A stretch of 56,207 bases of DNA from Ruminococcus sp. Lineage in GTDB: Bacteria; Bacillota; Clostridia; Oscillospirales; Ruminococcaceae. The notes under the pieces are model-generated. The model saw only the letters and a list, made by a program, of their open reading frames with translations, did no database searches and was not told where the DNA came from. The DNA lies in assembly GCF_024692365.1 (NCBI RefSeq), contig NZ_JAILMR010000121.1, forward strand, positions 1 through 56,207, written 5' to 3'. The position numbers and the translations under genes were made by a program. Of the stretch, positions 7,249 through 15,474 are shown piece after piece; positions within the stretch are counted from its first letter, which is position 1, and the number at the start of each line of letters is the position of its first letter.

Positions 7249-7725
7249 ATGGGTTTAAAGGATAAACTTGCAGCCGCTGCAGGAAATGCAAAGGAATATG
7301 TAGAGAGCGGAAAGCTCCGCGAAGGCTTTGATAAGACCGTGGCTCCCGTCCGCGAATACGTTCAGAGCGGCAGGATGCACGATGATGCCAGCAGAGCTGT
7401 CAAAAGTACCAAGGAATTTCTCGGCAGCGGAAAGCTGGGAGAAGAAGCAGGCAAAGCGGTCACTAAGACCAAGGAATTTGTGACCAGCGGCAAGATACAG
7501 GACAAAGCAAGTGCAGCCGTAAAGGGTGCAAAAGAATACGTCGGCAGCGGAAGACTGAAAAGCGATGCCGCAAGAACTGTGGACAGCGTCAAGAGCGTTT
7601 TCACGGGCGAAGATGCCGTGGCACGCCGCAAGGCTGAAGAAAAGGGCAGACCCGAAGGCGAGATCGTCGATGTCGAGTCAGTAGCCGAAGTACCGGAGGA
7701 GGATACGGATAATAAAGATCAGTGA
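7249..7725 (+). CDS. 20-residue-repeat protein (LEA/apolipoprotein-like), 158 aa
   Basis: The protein consists of five tandem units with a strict 20-residue period. A Ser-Gly pair falls at residues 20-21, 40-41, 60-61, 80-81 and 100-101, and the unit is roughly K-L-x-x-x-A-x-x-A-V-x-x-x-K-E-Y-V-x-S-G. It is charged, rich in Ala, Lys and Glu, and has no Cys, signal peptide or TM helix. Such low-complexity amphipathic repeats are typical of LEA-like or YtxH-type stress proteins; the function is inferred only by resemblance. The C-terminal 40 residues are acidic. A GGAG site lies before the ATG. Confidence 0.7.
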   Translation: MGLKDKLAAAAGNAKEYVESGKLREGFDKTVAPVREYVQSGRMHDDASRAVKSTKEFLGSGKLGEEAGKAVTKTKEFVTSGKIQDKASAAVKGAKEYVGSGRLKSDAARTVDSVKSVFTGEDAVARRKAEEKGRPEGEIVDVESVAEVPEEDTDNKDQ

Positions 7726-7754
7726 TCTTTTTTATCCGCATGAGATAAACGAAT

Positions 7755-8423
7755 ATGAAGCTTAAACTTAACAAATTGCATTTAATAGGTCTGGCGGTGT
7801 TCGTTATCGGTATCGCCGCTATGATATTCGGAATGGTGATACTTTTCAGGTGCATAAACATAAAGGATATATCAAAGCTGAAATATGATGATATAAAAAG
7901 CGGTGTTTATGTCAATGGAGAACTCTCCACTGTAGTAAAAGGCTATCCAATCAACGCCACTGACGAAGGTGTCGAACCCCTTGAACTCTATACCACAGAT
8001 TCGGATGAGATAAGCGAGGGCGCTTACAAATCCTATTTTCTGGTGGAGCTTGATAATGACAAGGGAAAGTACGTATGTGTTATAATCGACGAATATCTTT
8101 ATACCGATCTGTATCATCAGCTATTCTCGGGCAATATGGAAAAGTATAATCTTCCATATAAGGTAGAGGGCATCATAACAAGCCGCAAGGCTGACAAAAA
8201 GCTGATACAAGAAGGCGTAAAGAAGTGGAAGGATAAGTATAGCAGCCTTTATTACAACGCTCTGCCCGCATCTGATGTTGCCGAAGATAACGTAGCAGAC
8301 TACTGCATAGAACTGAAGCCACTGGGCTCAAGAAAAATGTGGTGGCTCTACTCCATCCCCCTGCTGTTTGCAGGCATATCCGTCTTTATACTTGGCGGCA
8401 GACCCTATGAAAGAATAAAATAG
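7755..8423 (+). CDS. Two-TM membrane protein of unknown function, 222 aa
   Basis: One membrane helix lies at residues 9-32 (LHLIGLAVFVIGIAAMIFGM) and a second near 195-215 (WWLYSIPLLFAGISVFILGG), with a soluble domain of about 160 residues between them. The C-terminal tail GGRPYERIK is identical in the right-arm copy, as is the string ELYTTDSDEISEGAYKSYF, while the rest is considerably diverged. In operon with ilvD downstream. No family was recognised. Confidence 0.6.
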   Translation: MKLKLNKLHLIGLAVFVIGIAAMIFGMVILFRCINIKDISKLKYDDIKSGVYVNGELSTVVKGYPINATDEGVEPLELYTTDSDEISEGAYKSYFLVELDNDKGKYVCVIIDEYLYTDLYHQLFSGNMEKYNLPYKVEGIITSRKADKKLIQEGVKKWKDKYSSLYYNALPASDVAEDNVADYCIELKPLGSRKMWWLYSIPLLFAGISVFILGGRPYERIK

Positions 8424-8464
8424 TCACCCAAAGGTGAAAAAATATAACAAAGAAGGTAATCAGA

Positions 8465-10129
8465 ATGTCAAACAATTATTTTTGCGAGGGTGTTGAGAAA
8501 GCCCCTCAGAGATCGCTGTTCAATGCACTGGGATTCACAAAAGAGGAAATGGAAAGACCTCTGGTAGGTATCGTTTCTTCCTACAACGAGATAGTTCCCG
8601 GTCACATGAACATAGACAAGATCGTTGAAGCTGTTAAGATGGGCGTTGCTATGGCAGGCGGTACTCCCGTAATGTTCCCCGCTATCGCTGTTTGCGATGG
8701 TATCGCTATGGGTCATCAGGGCATGAAGTACTCGCTGGTTACAAGAGATCTTATCGCAGATTCCACTGAATGTATGGCACTGGCACATCACTTTGACGCT
8801 CTTGTTATGATACCCAACTGTGACAAGAACGTTCCCGGTCTGCTGATGGCAGCCGCTAGAGTGAACGTTCCTACTATATTCGTTTCAGGCGGTCCTATGC
8901 TGGCAGGACGTGTAAAGGGCAGCAAGACTTCCCTTTCAAGTATGTTTGAAGCAGTAGGCTCCTACAATGCAGGCAAGATGACCCTTGAAGATGTTCAGGA
9001 ATTTGAGGACAAGGCTTGTCCTTCCTGCGGTTCATGTTCGGGTATGTACACCGCAAACTCCATGAACTGCCTGACAGAAGTTCTGGGTATGGGTCTGAGA
9101 GGAAACGGCACTATCCCCGCGGCTTACTCTGCAAGACTGAAGCTGGCTAAGCAGGCCGGTATGCAGGTAATGGAACTGCTGAAGAAGAATATCCGTCCCC
9201 GCGATATCATGACAGAAGCAGCTTTCAAAAACGCTATCGCTGCTGATATGGCTCTTGGATGTTCTACCAACTCCATGCTCCACCTGCCCGCTATCGCTCA
9301 TGAGTGCGGCATAGACCTTGACCTCGAACTGGTAAACGAGATATCCGAGAAGACTCCCAACATCTGCCACCTTGCACCTGCAGGTCACGCTTATATGGAA
9401 GACCTTAACGAAGCAGGCGGCGTATACGCTGTACTGGGTGAGCTTGCAAAGAAAGATCTCATCAACACCGACTGTCTCACCTGCACCGGCAAGACCGTCA
9501 AGGAAAATATTGCAGGTGTTGCAAACAAGGATACAAATATCATCAGACCTATCGACGATCCTTATATGCCCAACGGCGGCATCGCTGTACTTAGAGGTAA
9601 TCTGGCTCCCGATACCTGCGTAGTTAAGAGATCTGCAGTTGCTCCCGAAATGCTCAAGCACGAAGGACCTGCAAGAGTATTTGACAGTGAGGACGAGGCT
9701 ATCGAGGCTATCCGCGGCGGCAAGATCGTTCCCGGTGATGTCGTAGTCATCAGATACGAAGGTCCTAAGGGCGGCCCCGGCATGAGAGAGATGCTCAACC
9801 CCACATCCGCAATACAGGGTATGGGTCTTGGCTCTACAGTAGCACTTATCACCGACGGACGTTTCAGCGGTGCAACAAGAGGTGCCGCTATCGGTCACGT
9901 TTCGCCCGAAGCTGCGCTCGGCGGAAACATCGCTCTGGTAGAAGAAGGCGATATCATCGCAATTGATATCAACGCTCACAGCATACAGCTTAAAGTCAGC
10001 GATGAAGAACTGGCTGAAAGAAGAAAGAACTGGACTCCCAGAGAGCCCAAGATCAAGACAGGTTATCTTGCACGTTATGCTTCGCTGGTCACATCGGCTA
10101 ACAGAGGCGCGGTGCTGGAAATAAAGTAA
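8465..10129 (+). CDS. ilvD: Dihydroxy-acid dehydratase
   Basis: This 554-aa enzyme catalyses the dehydration of 2,3-dihydroxy-isovalerate and 2,3-dihydroxy-3-methylvalerate in valine and isoleucine synthesis, using an Fe-S cluster. Family strings seen are [27 protein letters not shown] with the cluster Cys, [25 protein letters not shown]-type [12 protein letters not shown] and [21 protein letters not shown]. The length is standard. The start follows AGAAGG. About 10 of 554 residues differ from the right-arm copy at 46092-47756. No other ilv gene is in the window. Confidence 0.97.
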   Translation: MSNNYFCEGVEKAPQRSLFNALGFTKEEMERPLVGIVSSYNEIVPGHMNIDKIVEAVKMGVAMAGGTPVMFPAIAVCDGIAMGHQGMKYSLVTRDLIADSTECMALAHHFDALVMIPNCDKNVPGLLMAAARVNVPTIFVSGGPMLAGRVKGSKTSLSSMFEAVGSYNAGKMTLEDVQEFEDKACPSCGSCSGMYTANSMNCLTEVLGMGLRGNGTIPAAYSARLKLAKQAGMQVMELLKKNIRPRDIMTEAAFKNAIAADMALGCSTNSMLHLPAIAHECGIDLDLELVNEISEKTPNICHLAPAGHAYMEDLNEAGGVYAVLGELAKKDLINTDCLTCTGKTVKENIAGVANKDTNIIRPIDDPYMPNGGIAVLRGNLAPDTCVVKRSAVAPEMLKHEGPARVFDSEDEAIEAIRGGKIVPGDVVVIRYEGPKGGPGMREMLNPTSAIQGMGLGSTVALITDGRFSGATRGAAIGHVSPEAALGGNIALVEEGDIIAIDINAHSIQLKVSDEELAERRKNWTPREPKIKTGYLARYASLVTSANRGAVLEIK

Positions 10130-10160
10130 ACCACTATAATACCGAACGGAGGAATTCAAC

Positions 10161-10736
10161 ATGAAAAAGGCAGTTTCAGGCATACTTGGCGTACTGTTCG
10201 TGATAATCGTTGTCTGCGGCGTATTTGTCTGCACATACATATTCAACGAACCCAACCACGATAAAGGCACAGATTCCAGACAGCTGGTCCTCGGTTACTG
10301 GACCGACGAAGATGATGACATAAGATTCTATTTTGACAAGTCAGGCGAATTCAAGATAGTTAAACTCAGCGACGAGGATCACATCTACGCAGAGGGCTGG
10401 TTCAAGGTAAACGAAAAGGCAGGCAAGATCAAACTGATGCTCAACCCCAGAGGCGAAAGAGATACTTCCTATGATTTGGGTGAAAAACTGAAGCTGTTCT
10501 CTGAGATCACCTACAGAGATCTCAAAGCTGAAGAACCTTACTCCGACAAGGGCTGGACTTTCCTTTCTGAAAGACAGCGTAAAGAGATCATGGAAGCACC
10601 TTCAAGCTGTAAATTCATCATGTCAAATGCAAAGGAAAATGTTTACAACTGTGACAGAACCAGAACCATCAAGGAATTCAACGGTGATGAAAAGGCTGAT
10701 CAGCGTGTAAACGACGGAGCTAACAAGAACAATTAA
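10161..10736 (+). CDS. Membrane-anchored protein of unknown function, 191 aa
   Basis: An N-terminal membrane helix (residues 5-28, VSGILGVLFVIIVVCGVFVC) is followed by an exported, charged domain. The domain has an early YWTDEDDDIRFYFDKSGEF segment, reminiscent of lipocalin-like or DUF5640-type stress domains that begin LxGxW followed by a strand. A GGAGG site precedes the ATG. It lies just upstream of pyrC, with a 4-base gap, and is conserved in the right arm. The function is unknown. Confidence 0.6.
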   Translation: MKKAVSGILGVLFVIIVVCGVFVCTYIFNEPNHDKGTDSRQLVLGYWTDEDDDIRFYFDKSGEFKIVKLSDEDHIYAEGWFKVNEKAGKIKLMLNPRGERDTSYDLGEKLKLFSEITYRDLKAEEPYSDKGWTFLSERQRKEIMEAPSSCKFIMSNAKENVYNCDRTRTIKEFNGDEKADQRVNDGANKNN

Positions 10737-10740
10737 TAAT

Positions 10741-12015
10741 ATGGAACTTCTGATAAAAAATGTCAGAGCCTGCGATCCTCAGAGCGGGCTGGACAAGATC
10801 ACGGATATAGCAGTCGATGGCGGTGTAATAACCGCCATTGGCGTAATTACAGATATTGAGGACTATACAAGGGTCATCGACGGCAAGGGCAGACTCTGCG
10901 CTGTGCCGGGACTTTTCGATATGCACGTGCATTTCCGCGACCCCGGACTTACCTACAAGGAGGATATCATAACAGGAGCAAATGCCGCTAAGGCAGGCGG
11001 ATTCACAGGTGTTGCGTGTATGCCTAACACCAAGCCTCCCATTGATTCTCCCGAGGGTGTACATTATGTTTTCGACAAGGCAAAAAAGACGGGTATCGAC
11101 GTTATCCCCTATGCCTGCGTCACAAAGGGCATGAAGGGTGAAGAGCTCTGCGATTATGACGAGCTCAAAAAGGCAGGCATCACCGCCATATCCGATGACG
11201 GCAGACCTGTAGAGAATGCCGAGCTTATGAGAAAAGCACTGGAGCTTTCAAACGATAACGGTCTGATAATAACCTCTCACTGCGAAGACCTTAACATAAT
11301 AAACGGCGGTATCATCAACAAAGGCGAGGTCTCCGAGAAGCTGGGCGTAAAAGGCATGGACAGAGCCAGCGAGGACAGCATCACCGCAAGAGAGATAACC
11401 CTTGCCATGAGCTGTGATGCAAGGATACATATATGCCATGTATCCACATGGGGCTCTGTGAATATCATCAGGGCGGCAAAGCGCGACGGCGTAAAAGTCA
11501 CCTGCGAAACTGCCCCCCACTATTTCACATACACCGATGAAAAGCTTCTCACCCGCGATGCCGACTACCGTATGTCTCCCCCGCTGAGAACAGAAAAGGA
11601 CAGACAGGCTGTGGAGGAAGCCCTGCTTGACGGCACTATCGACTGCATCATCACCGACCACGCACCCCATTCCGCCGAGGAAAAGGCTGACTTTGAAAAA
11701 GCTCCCAATGGTGTTGTAGGCCTTGAGACTTCACTGGCTGTAACACTGACTCAGCTTTACCACACAGGCAAGATGAGCCTTTCAAAGCTTGCCGAGGTAA
11801 TGAGCATAAATCCCAGAAAGATACTGGGGCTCGAACCCATAAAGATAGCCGTGGGCGAAAGATGCGACCTCTGCATATTCGACCCCGATTTTGAGTGGGA
11901 GGTCATTCCCGAAGAGCTGAATTCAAAGAGCAAGAACACGGTGTTCAAGGGCGAAAAGCTCAAAGGCAGGAATATGTACACCATATGCCGCGGCAAGGTG
12001 GTATTCAGCCTGTAA
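10741..12015 (+). CDS. pyrC: Dihydroorotase, class I
   Basis: This 424-aa amidohydrolase cyclises carbamoyl-aspartate to dihydroorotate. It shows the metal motif DMHVHFRDPGLTYKED, a long TIM-barrel with TSHCEDL and HICHVSTWGS His ligands, and the DHAPHSAEEK catalytic Asp motif near residue 303. The protein is complete. It sits in the same rightward run as pyrF and, beyond the arm, pyrK and pyrD, so dihydroorotate synthesis, oxidation and OMP decarboxylation genes are clustered. About 12 residues differ from the right-arm copy. Confidence 0.95.
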   Translation: MELLIKNVRACDPQSGLDKITDIAVDGGVITAIGVITDIEDYTRVIDGKGRLCAVPGLFDMHVHFRDPGLTYKEDIITGANAAKAGGFTGVACMPNTKPPIDSPEGVHYVFDKAKKTGIDVIPYACVTKGMKGEELCDYDELKKAGITAISDDGRPVENAELMRKALELSNDNGLIITSHCEDLNIINGGIINKGEVSEKLGVKGMDRASEDSITAREITLAMSCDARIHICHVSTWGSVNIIRAAKRDGVKVTCETAPHYFTYTDEKLLTRDADYRMSPPLRTEKDRQAVEEALLDGTIDCIITDHAPHSAEEKADFEKAPNGVVGLETSLAVTLTQLYHTGKMSLSKLAEVMSINPRKILGLEPIKIAVGERCDLCIFDPDFEWEVIPEELNSKSKNTVFKGEKLKGRNMYTICRGKVVFSL

Positions 12016-12026
12016 GGGGCGATACA

Positions 12027-12476
12027 ATGCTCAGAAAAACATCAGAGAATATCATCAGCGAGTACGGCTGTGAGCGTAAAATAACGAAGTTCAGGCTGTA
12101 CTCCTCCGACGATGAACTTGTATGCATCGAACTGACCCCTGCCTTTGTCACCGAGGACGGCAATATCTTCTGGGACAGGTACGACAGCCTTACGGTGTAC
12201 AGAACGGACTGCGAAAAGTTTCTTTTACCGATATTTGATGAGATATTCCCCGTAAAAGACCCCGACCCGAACAACAGCTGGGGTATGCAGGATAATTTCG
12301 ACCCCTGTTCCCTCAACTGGTTCGGCAGAGAGGACTGGCTGAAGATCGCAGAACTTCTGCGTGAACGCTGTGACGATATGAACGGTGACGAGCGTGACTT
12401 CTGCCTTGAAACCGCAGGATTCATCGAAAGGACAGCAGATATCAGCGGGATATTCTGCATTGTGGGAAATCTGTAA
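12027..12476 (+). CDS. Conserved protein of unknown function, 149 aa
   Basis: The start at 12027 is chosen because AAGGGG precedes it and the protein aligns from here with the right-arm copy. It is a soluble, acidic, Trp- and Cys-containing protein with conserved TPAFVTEDGNIFWDRY and NWFGREDWLKIAE. It is located between pyrC and a variable slot in both arms. No family was recognised; the style is like orphan immunity or adaptor proteins. Confidence 0.6.
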   Translation: MLRKTSENIISEYGCERKITKFRLYSSDDELVCIELTPAFVTEDGNIFWDRYDSLTVYRTDCEKFLLPIFDEIFPVKDPDPNNSWGMQDNFDPCSLNWFGREDWLKIAELLRERCDDMNGDERDFCLETAGFIERTADISGIFCIVGNL

Positions 12477-12489
12477 AAAAGAGGCTAAC

Positions 12490-13218
12490 ATGAGAGACAG
12501 GATATTTGAAATAATTGAAGTAAGTAAAGATGATGACAAAGCCAGTACAGCATACGACACTGTGATGATGATCGTTATTATAGCTAGTCTTGTGCCGTTG
12601 GCTTTCAAAAGCACCAATAGTGTATTCAAAGTAATTGATCTTATTTCAACGATAATATTTATTGCTGACTATGCATTAAGATTATTCACAGCAGATAAAA
12701 AACTTGAAATCAAAGGTGCTGCGGCTTTCTTTATATATCCTTTAACTCCTATGGCGATAATCGACCTGCTTGTTATCCTTTCTTCTTTCTCATTCATCAG
12801 CAACGGCTTTAAAGTTTTAAAGATGCTGAGATTGGCAAGAACACTCAGAATATTACGTGCAGCTAAATTTTTGCGCTATTCAAAAAACTTGATCATTATA
12901 TTAAATGTTCTCAAAAAAGAGAGAAGAGCACTGTCTGCCGTCGCAACATTGGCGGTAGCTTACATACTTGTCTCAGCGCTTGTGATATTCAATGTCGAAC
13001 CAGATTCGTTCAGCAACTTTTTTGATGCAATATACTGGGCGACAGTATCACTCACAACAGTAGGATACGGAGATATCTACCCGACCTCAACACTCGGCAG
13101 AATCGTAACTATGCTGTCCTCAATATTCGGCATAGCTATAATTGCACTTCCGTCCGGTATTATAACAGGCGGATATCTGACTGAGATAAATAATTATAAA
13201 GATAATTCAAACACCTGA
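12490..13218 (+). CDS. Voltage-gated potassium channel-like protein, left arm only
   Basis: The 242-aa protein has six predicted membrane helices. S4 carries regularly spaced arginines and lysines (KMLRLARTLRILRAAKFLR) and the pore carries the selectivity filter TTVGYGD, both diagnostic of Kv-type potassium channels. It starts at MRDRIFEIIEV after AAAGAGG; an upstream in-frame extension is out-of-frame read-through of the previous gene. The DNA is more AT-rich than the flanking genes. The right arm has a nitroreductase and a 130-aa gene in this same position. Confidence 0.88.
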   Translation: MRDRIFEIIEVSKDDDKASTAYDTVMMIVIIASLVPLAFKSTNSVFKVIDLISTIIFIADYALRLFTADKKLEIKGAAAFFIYPLTPMAIIDLLVILSSFSFISNGFKVLKMLRLARTLRILRAAKFLRYSKNLIIILNVLKKERRALSAVATLAVAYILVSALVIFNVEPDSFSNFFDAIYWATVSLTTVGYGDIYPTSTLGRIVTMLSSIFGIAIIALPSGIITGGYLTEINNYKDNSNT

Positions 13219-13241
13219 ATTTATTCAAGGAGGAAAAACCC

Positions 13242-14177
13242 ATGTCAATGGACAGACTTATTGAAAACATAGTAAAAACACAGAACCCTTCGGTTGTGGG
13301 ACTTGACCCTAAGCTGGAGTACGTTCCCGAATTCATAAAGGAAAAGAAATTCAAGAAGTACGACCGCACACTGAAAGCTGCGGCTAAGGCTATACTTGAA
13401 TTCAATAAGTGCATCATTGATGAGATACACGATATATGCCCCGCTATCAAGCCCCAGGCAGCTTACTACGAAATGTACGGCTATGAGGGCGTAAAGACCC
13501 TCTACAAGACCATCCAGTACGCCAAGGAAAAAGGTATGTTCGTTATGACAGACGGCAAGCGTAACGATATCGGCGCTACTATGGAAGCTTATGCGGCTGC
13601 ACATCTGGGTCTTACCGACGTGGGCGGCGAAAAGATTGAAGCTTTCGGTGCAGATGCCCTGACAGTAAACGGCTACCTCGGTTCTGACGGAATCAATCCT
13701 CTGCTGGAACAGTGCAAGCTTTACGACAAGGGCATTTTCGTGCTGGTAAAGACTTCCAATAAATCCTCGGGCGAACTTCAGGATCTGAAGATCGGCGACA
13801 AGACCGTTTACGCTACTATGGGCGATATGTGCGAAAAATGGGGCAGTGAAGTTATGGGCAAGTACGGTTACAGCGGCGTGGGCGCAGTTGTGGGCGCAAC
13901 TTATCCCGAACAGCTGGCTGAAATGAGAGCCGCACTCCCCCACACATTCTTCTTAGTACCCGGCTACGGCGCACAGGGCGGCGGCGCCGAGGGTGTAAGC
14001 AAGGGCTTCGACAAGAACGGTCTGGGCGCTATAGTCAACTCTTCCCGCGGAGTTATGTGCGCTTACAAAAAGGAAGAATGCGACGAGCAGGATTTCGCAA
14101 AAGCGGCAAGAAGAGAAGTTATCCGCATGAAAGAGGATATAATCTCCTACCTGCCCAGAATAGCTTTCCCTGAATGA
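13242..14177 (+). CDS. pyrF: Orotidine 5'-phosphate decarboxylase, type 2
   Basis: This 311-aa enzyme catalyses the last step of UMP synthesis. It shows VGLDPKLEYVPEF at the N-terminus, the catalytic DGKRNDIGAT motif and the phosphate-binding VPGYGAQGGGAEG. The length and the RNDIG variant fit the long type-2 family. AAGGAGG is at ideal spacing. The protein differs from the right-arm copy only at the final residue (Glu versus Asp), although the DNA differs at several percent of positions. Confidence 0.96.
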   Translation: MSMDRLIENIVKTQNPSVVGLDPKLEYVPEFIKEKKFKKYDRTLKAAAKAILEFNKCIIDEIHDICPAIKPQAAYYEMYGYEGVKTLYKTIQYAKEKGMFVMTDGKRNDIGATMEAYAAAHLGLTDVGGEKIEAFGADALTVNGYLGSDGINPLLEQCKLYDKGIFVLVKTSNKSSGELQDLKIGDKTVYATMGDMCEKWGSEVMGKYGYSGVGAVVGATYPEQLAEMRAALPHTFFLVPGYGAQGGGAEGVSKGFDKNGLGAIVNSSRGVMCAYKKEECDEQDFAKAARREVIRMKEDIISYLPRIAFPE

Positions 14178-14178
14178 T

Positions 14179-14457
14179 ATGGCAGGACTTGCAGATTCGG
14201 GGCTTCACGACTATGAGCTGATAAAGCTTTCCGCGGACTATACCCGCGGAGAAGTCAGCCTTGAAATGAAAGACCCTTTGGGTCAGCCCGAAAGCCTGAT
14301 CTTAGGCGGTGTAATGTCAGTCGAAATGACCCGCACCCGGCCCTGGGGCGAGGGCAGTTACATCGTATCATCGGATATCGAGGAAAGTCAGGACGGCATA
14401 AAGCTGGCGGAGATACAGCTGAACTCGGGGGACGAGATACGTATAGGATATAAATAA
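14179..14457 (+). CDS. Small protein of unknown function, 92 aa
   Basis: The gene begins 1 base after the pyrF stop codon and has no obvious separate ribosome site, so it is translationally coupled. Conserved strings are ADSGLHDYE, SVEMTRT, PWGEGSYIVSSDI and KLAEIQLNSGDEIR. The protein is predicted to be all-beta. About 22 of 92 residues differ from the right-arm copy, in sharp contrast with PyrF next door. It marks the inner end of the duplicated arm. Confidence 0.65.
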   Translation: MAGLADSGLHDYELIKLSADYTRGEVSLEMKDPLGQPESLILGGVMSVEMTRTRPWGEGSYIVSSDIEESQDGIKLAEIQLNSGDEIRIGYK

Positions 14458-14507
14458 TATTCAGCGAGTAGAAAAGCGGTGCCCCAAACAAACTAAGCTG
14501 CGAATCG

Positions 14508-14560
14508 AAGCGCGCGGTTTATGCGACTATGTCGGCATATACCGCGCGCTTTTCCTCTTT
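14508..14560 (+). terminator. Rho-independent terminator at the arm/loop junction
   Basis: The long stem AAGCGCGCGGT...ATGC / GCAT...ACCGCGCGCTT is followed by a pyrimidine-rich tract TTTCCTCTTT. It ends the pyrF transcription unit just past the inner boundary of the left arm. Confidence 0.7.
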
Positions 14561-14612
14561 GACATACTTACCCAACTTCGTGGTTGACCAGCCAAGTTAT
14601 CCCCCTCAATGC

Positions 14613-14641
14613 TTGACACGGGGACGTTTATAGGATATAAT
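14613..14641 (+). promoter_or_regulatory. Consensus sigma-A promoter of pyrK-pyrD
   Basis: TTGACA (14613-14618), 17-bp spacer, TATAAT (14636-14641): both hexamers match consensus. Thus pyrK-pyrD-nspC can be expressed independently of the arm. Confidence 0.85.
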
Positions 14642-14703
14642 ATTTAAGAGTATAGATGAATCATGGTAAATGGAAAATACCTAAAATTTTAACTGGAGTT
14701 GAT

Positions 14704-15474
14704 ATGATGTACAAACAGGGTAAATATCAGATAGTATCGAAAAAGACCTTGGCTAAAGGCATTTTCGATATCGAGGTGCTGTGCCCCGATGTGGCTGAAC
14801 TAGCCGAAGCGGGACAGTTCGCACAGGTGGCTGCGGAGGGATTTTTCCTGCGCAGACCTATATCTATCTGTGATATAGACAAGGACAAGGGCACTATCCG
14901 CCTTGTGTTCGAGATACGCGGCAAGGGTACCGAGAAGCTGGCTGAACTCAACAAGGGTCAGCTGATAGATATTATCGCACCCCTTGGCAAGGGATTCAAG
15001 GTGCTTGAAGGCAAGAAAGCCATCTGCGTCGGCGGCGGCATAGGCGTTCCCCCGATGGTGGGCATAGCTAAGGCTTATGGTGCAAATGCCGTGGCTATAA
15101 GCGGTTTCAGGAATATGGCTGCTGTTATCTTACAGGAAGATTTCAAGGCTGCGGGCGTAGAGACAATACTCTGCACCGATGACGGTTCAGCAGGCAGAAA
15201 GGGCTTCGTCACCGATGCGCTGGAAGAACAGATAGCCAGGGAAAAGCCCGATATCATCGTGGCTTGCGGCCCTATGGTGATGCTGAAAAGGATAGCTGAT
15301 ATCGCTGAGAAAAACGGTATCGAATGTCAGGTATCTCTCGAACAGAGAATGGCGTGCGGCGTTGGTGCCTGTCTGGTATGCGCCTGCCGTACAGTTAAGG
15401 ACGGCAAGGAGATACATTCCCACGTATGCAAGGACGGCCCTGTATTTGACAGCAAGGAGGTGGTTTTTGAATGA
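14704..15474 (+). CDS. pyrK: Dihydroorotate dehydrogenase B, electron-transfer subunit
   Basis: PyrK carries FAD and a 2Fe-2S cluster and passes electrons from PyrD to NAD+. The FAD site FFLRRPISICDID, the NAD-binding GGGIGVPPMVG and the C-terminal cluster CGVGACLVCAC with a distal Cys in SHVCKDGPVF are all present. The start MMYKQGKYQ is chosen because TGGAG precedes it; an in-frame ATG 48 bases upstream lacks a good ribosome site. It overlaps pyrD by 4 bases (ATGA). Confidence 0.95.
   Translation: MMYKQGKYQIVSKKTLAKGIFDIEVLCPDVAELAEAGQFAQVAAEGFFLRRPISICDIDKDKGTIRLVFEIRGKGTEKLAELNKGQLIDIIAPLGKGFKVLEGKKAICVGGGIGVPPMVGIAKAYGANAVAISGFRNMAAVILQEDFKAAGVETILCTDDGSAGRKGFVTDALEEQIAREKPDIIVACGPMVMLKRIADIAEKNGIECQVSLEQRMACGVGACLVCACRTVKDGKEIHSHVCKDGPVFDSKEVVFE

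Larger units (their letters stand above)
1..14457. repeat. Left arm of a giant inverted duplication
   Basis: This segment is the inverted counterpart of 41535-56207. Gene order is the same from the kinase start at the outer edge to the 92-aa gene at the inner edge. Nucleotide identity judged by eye is exact over the outer 141 bases, about 96% in the 114-aa gene, about 93% in the flavin reductase and pyrF genes, and about 88% at the start of manA. Most differences in the enzyme genes are synonymous. Left-only cargo is the phosphotransferase at 2257-3171 and the ion channel at 12490-13218. Homology stops just after the 92-aa gene. Confidence 0.93.

Noticed and set aside
8424..8464. Possible T-box before ilvD
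   Set aside because: The gap is 41 bases within an operon, far too short, and no T-box sequence is seen.
9032..10270. A 412-codon open frame on the strand opposite ilvD
   Set aside because: It is the antisense shadow of the highly codon-biased ilvD gene; similar long shadows lie opposite pyrF, pyrC and the right-arm copies.
1..14457. Composite transposon or prophage explanation for the duplicated arms
   Set aside because: No transposase, integrase, tRNA or phage gene is present, the arms carry housekeeping operons, and they are diverged rather than identical.
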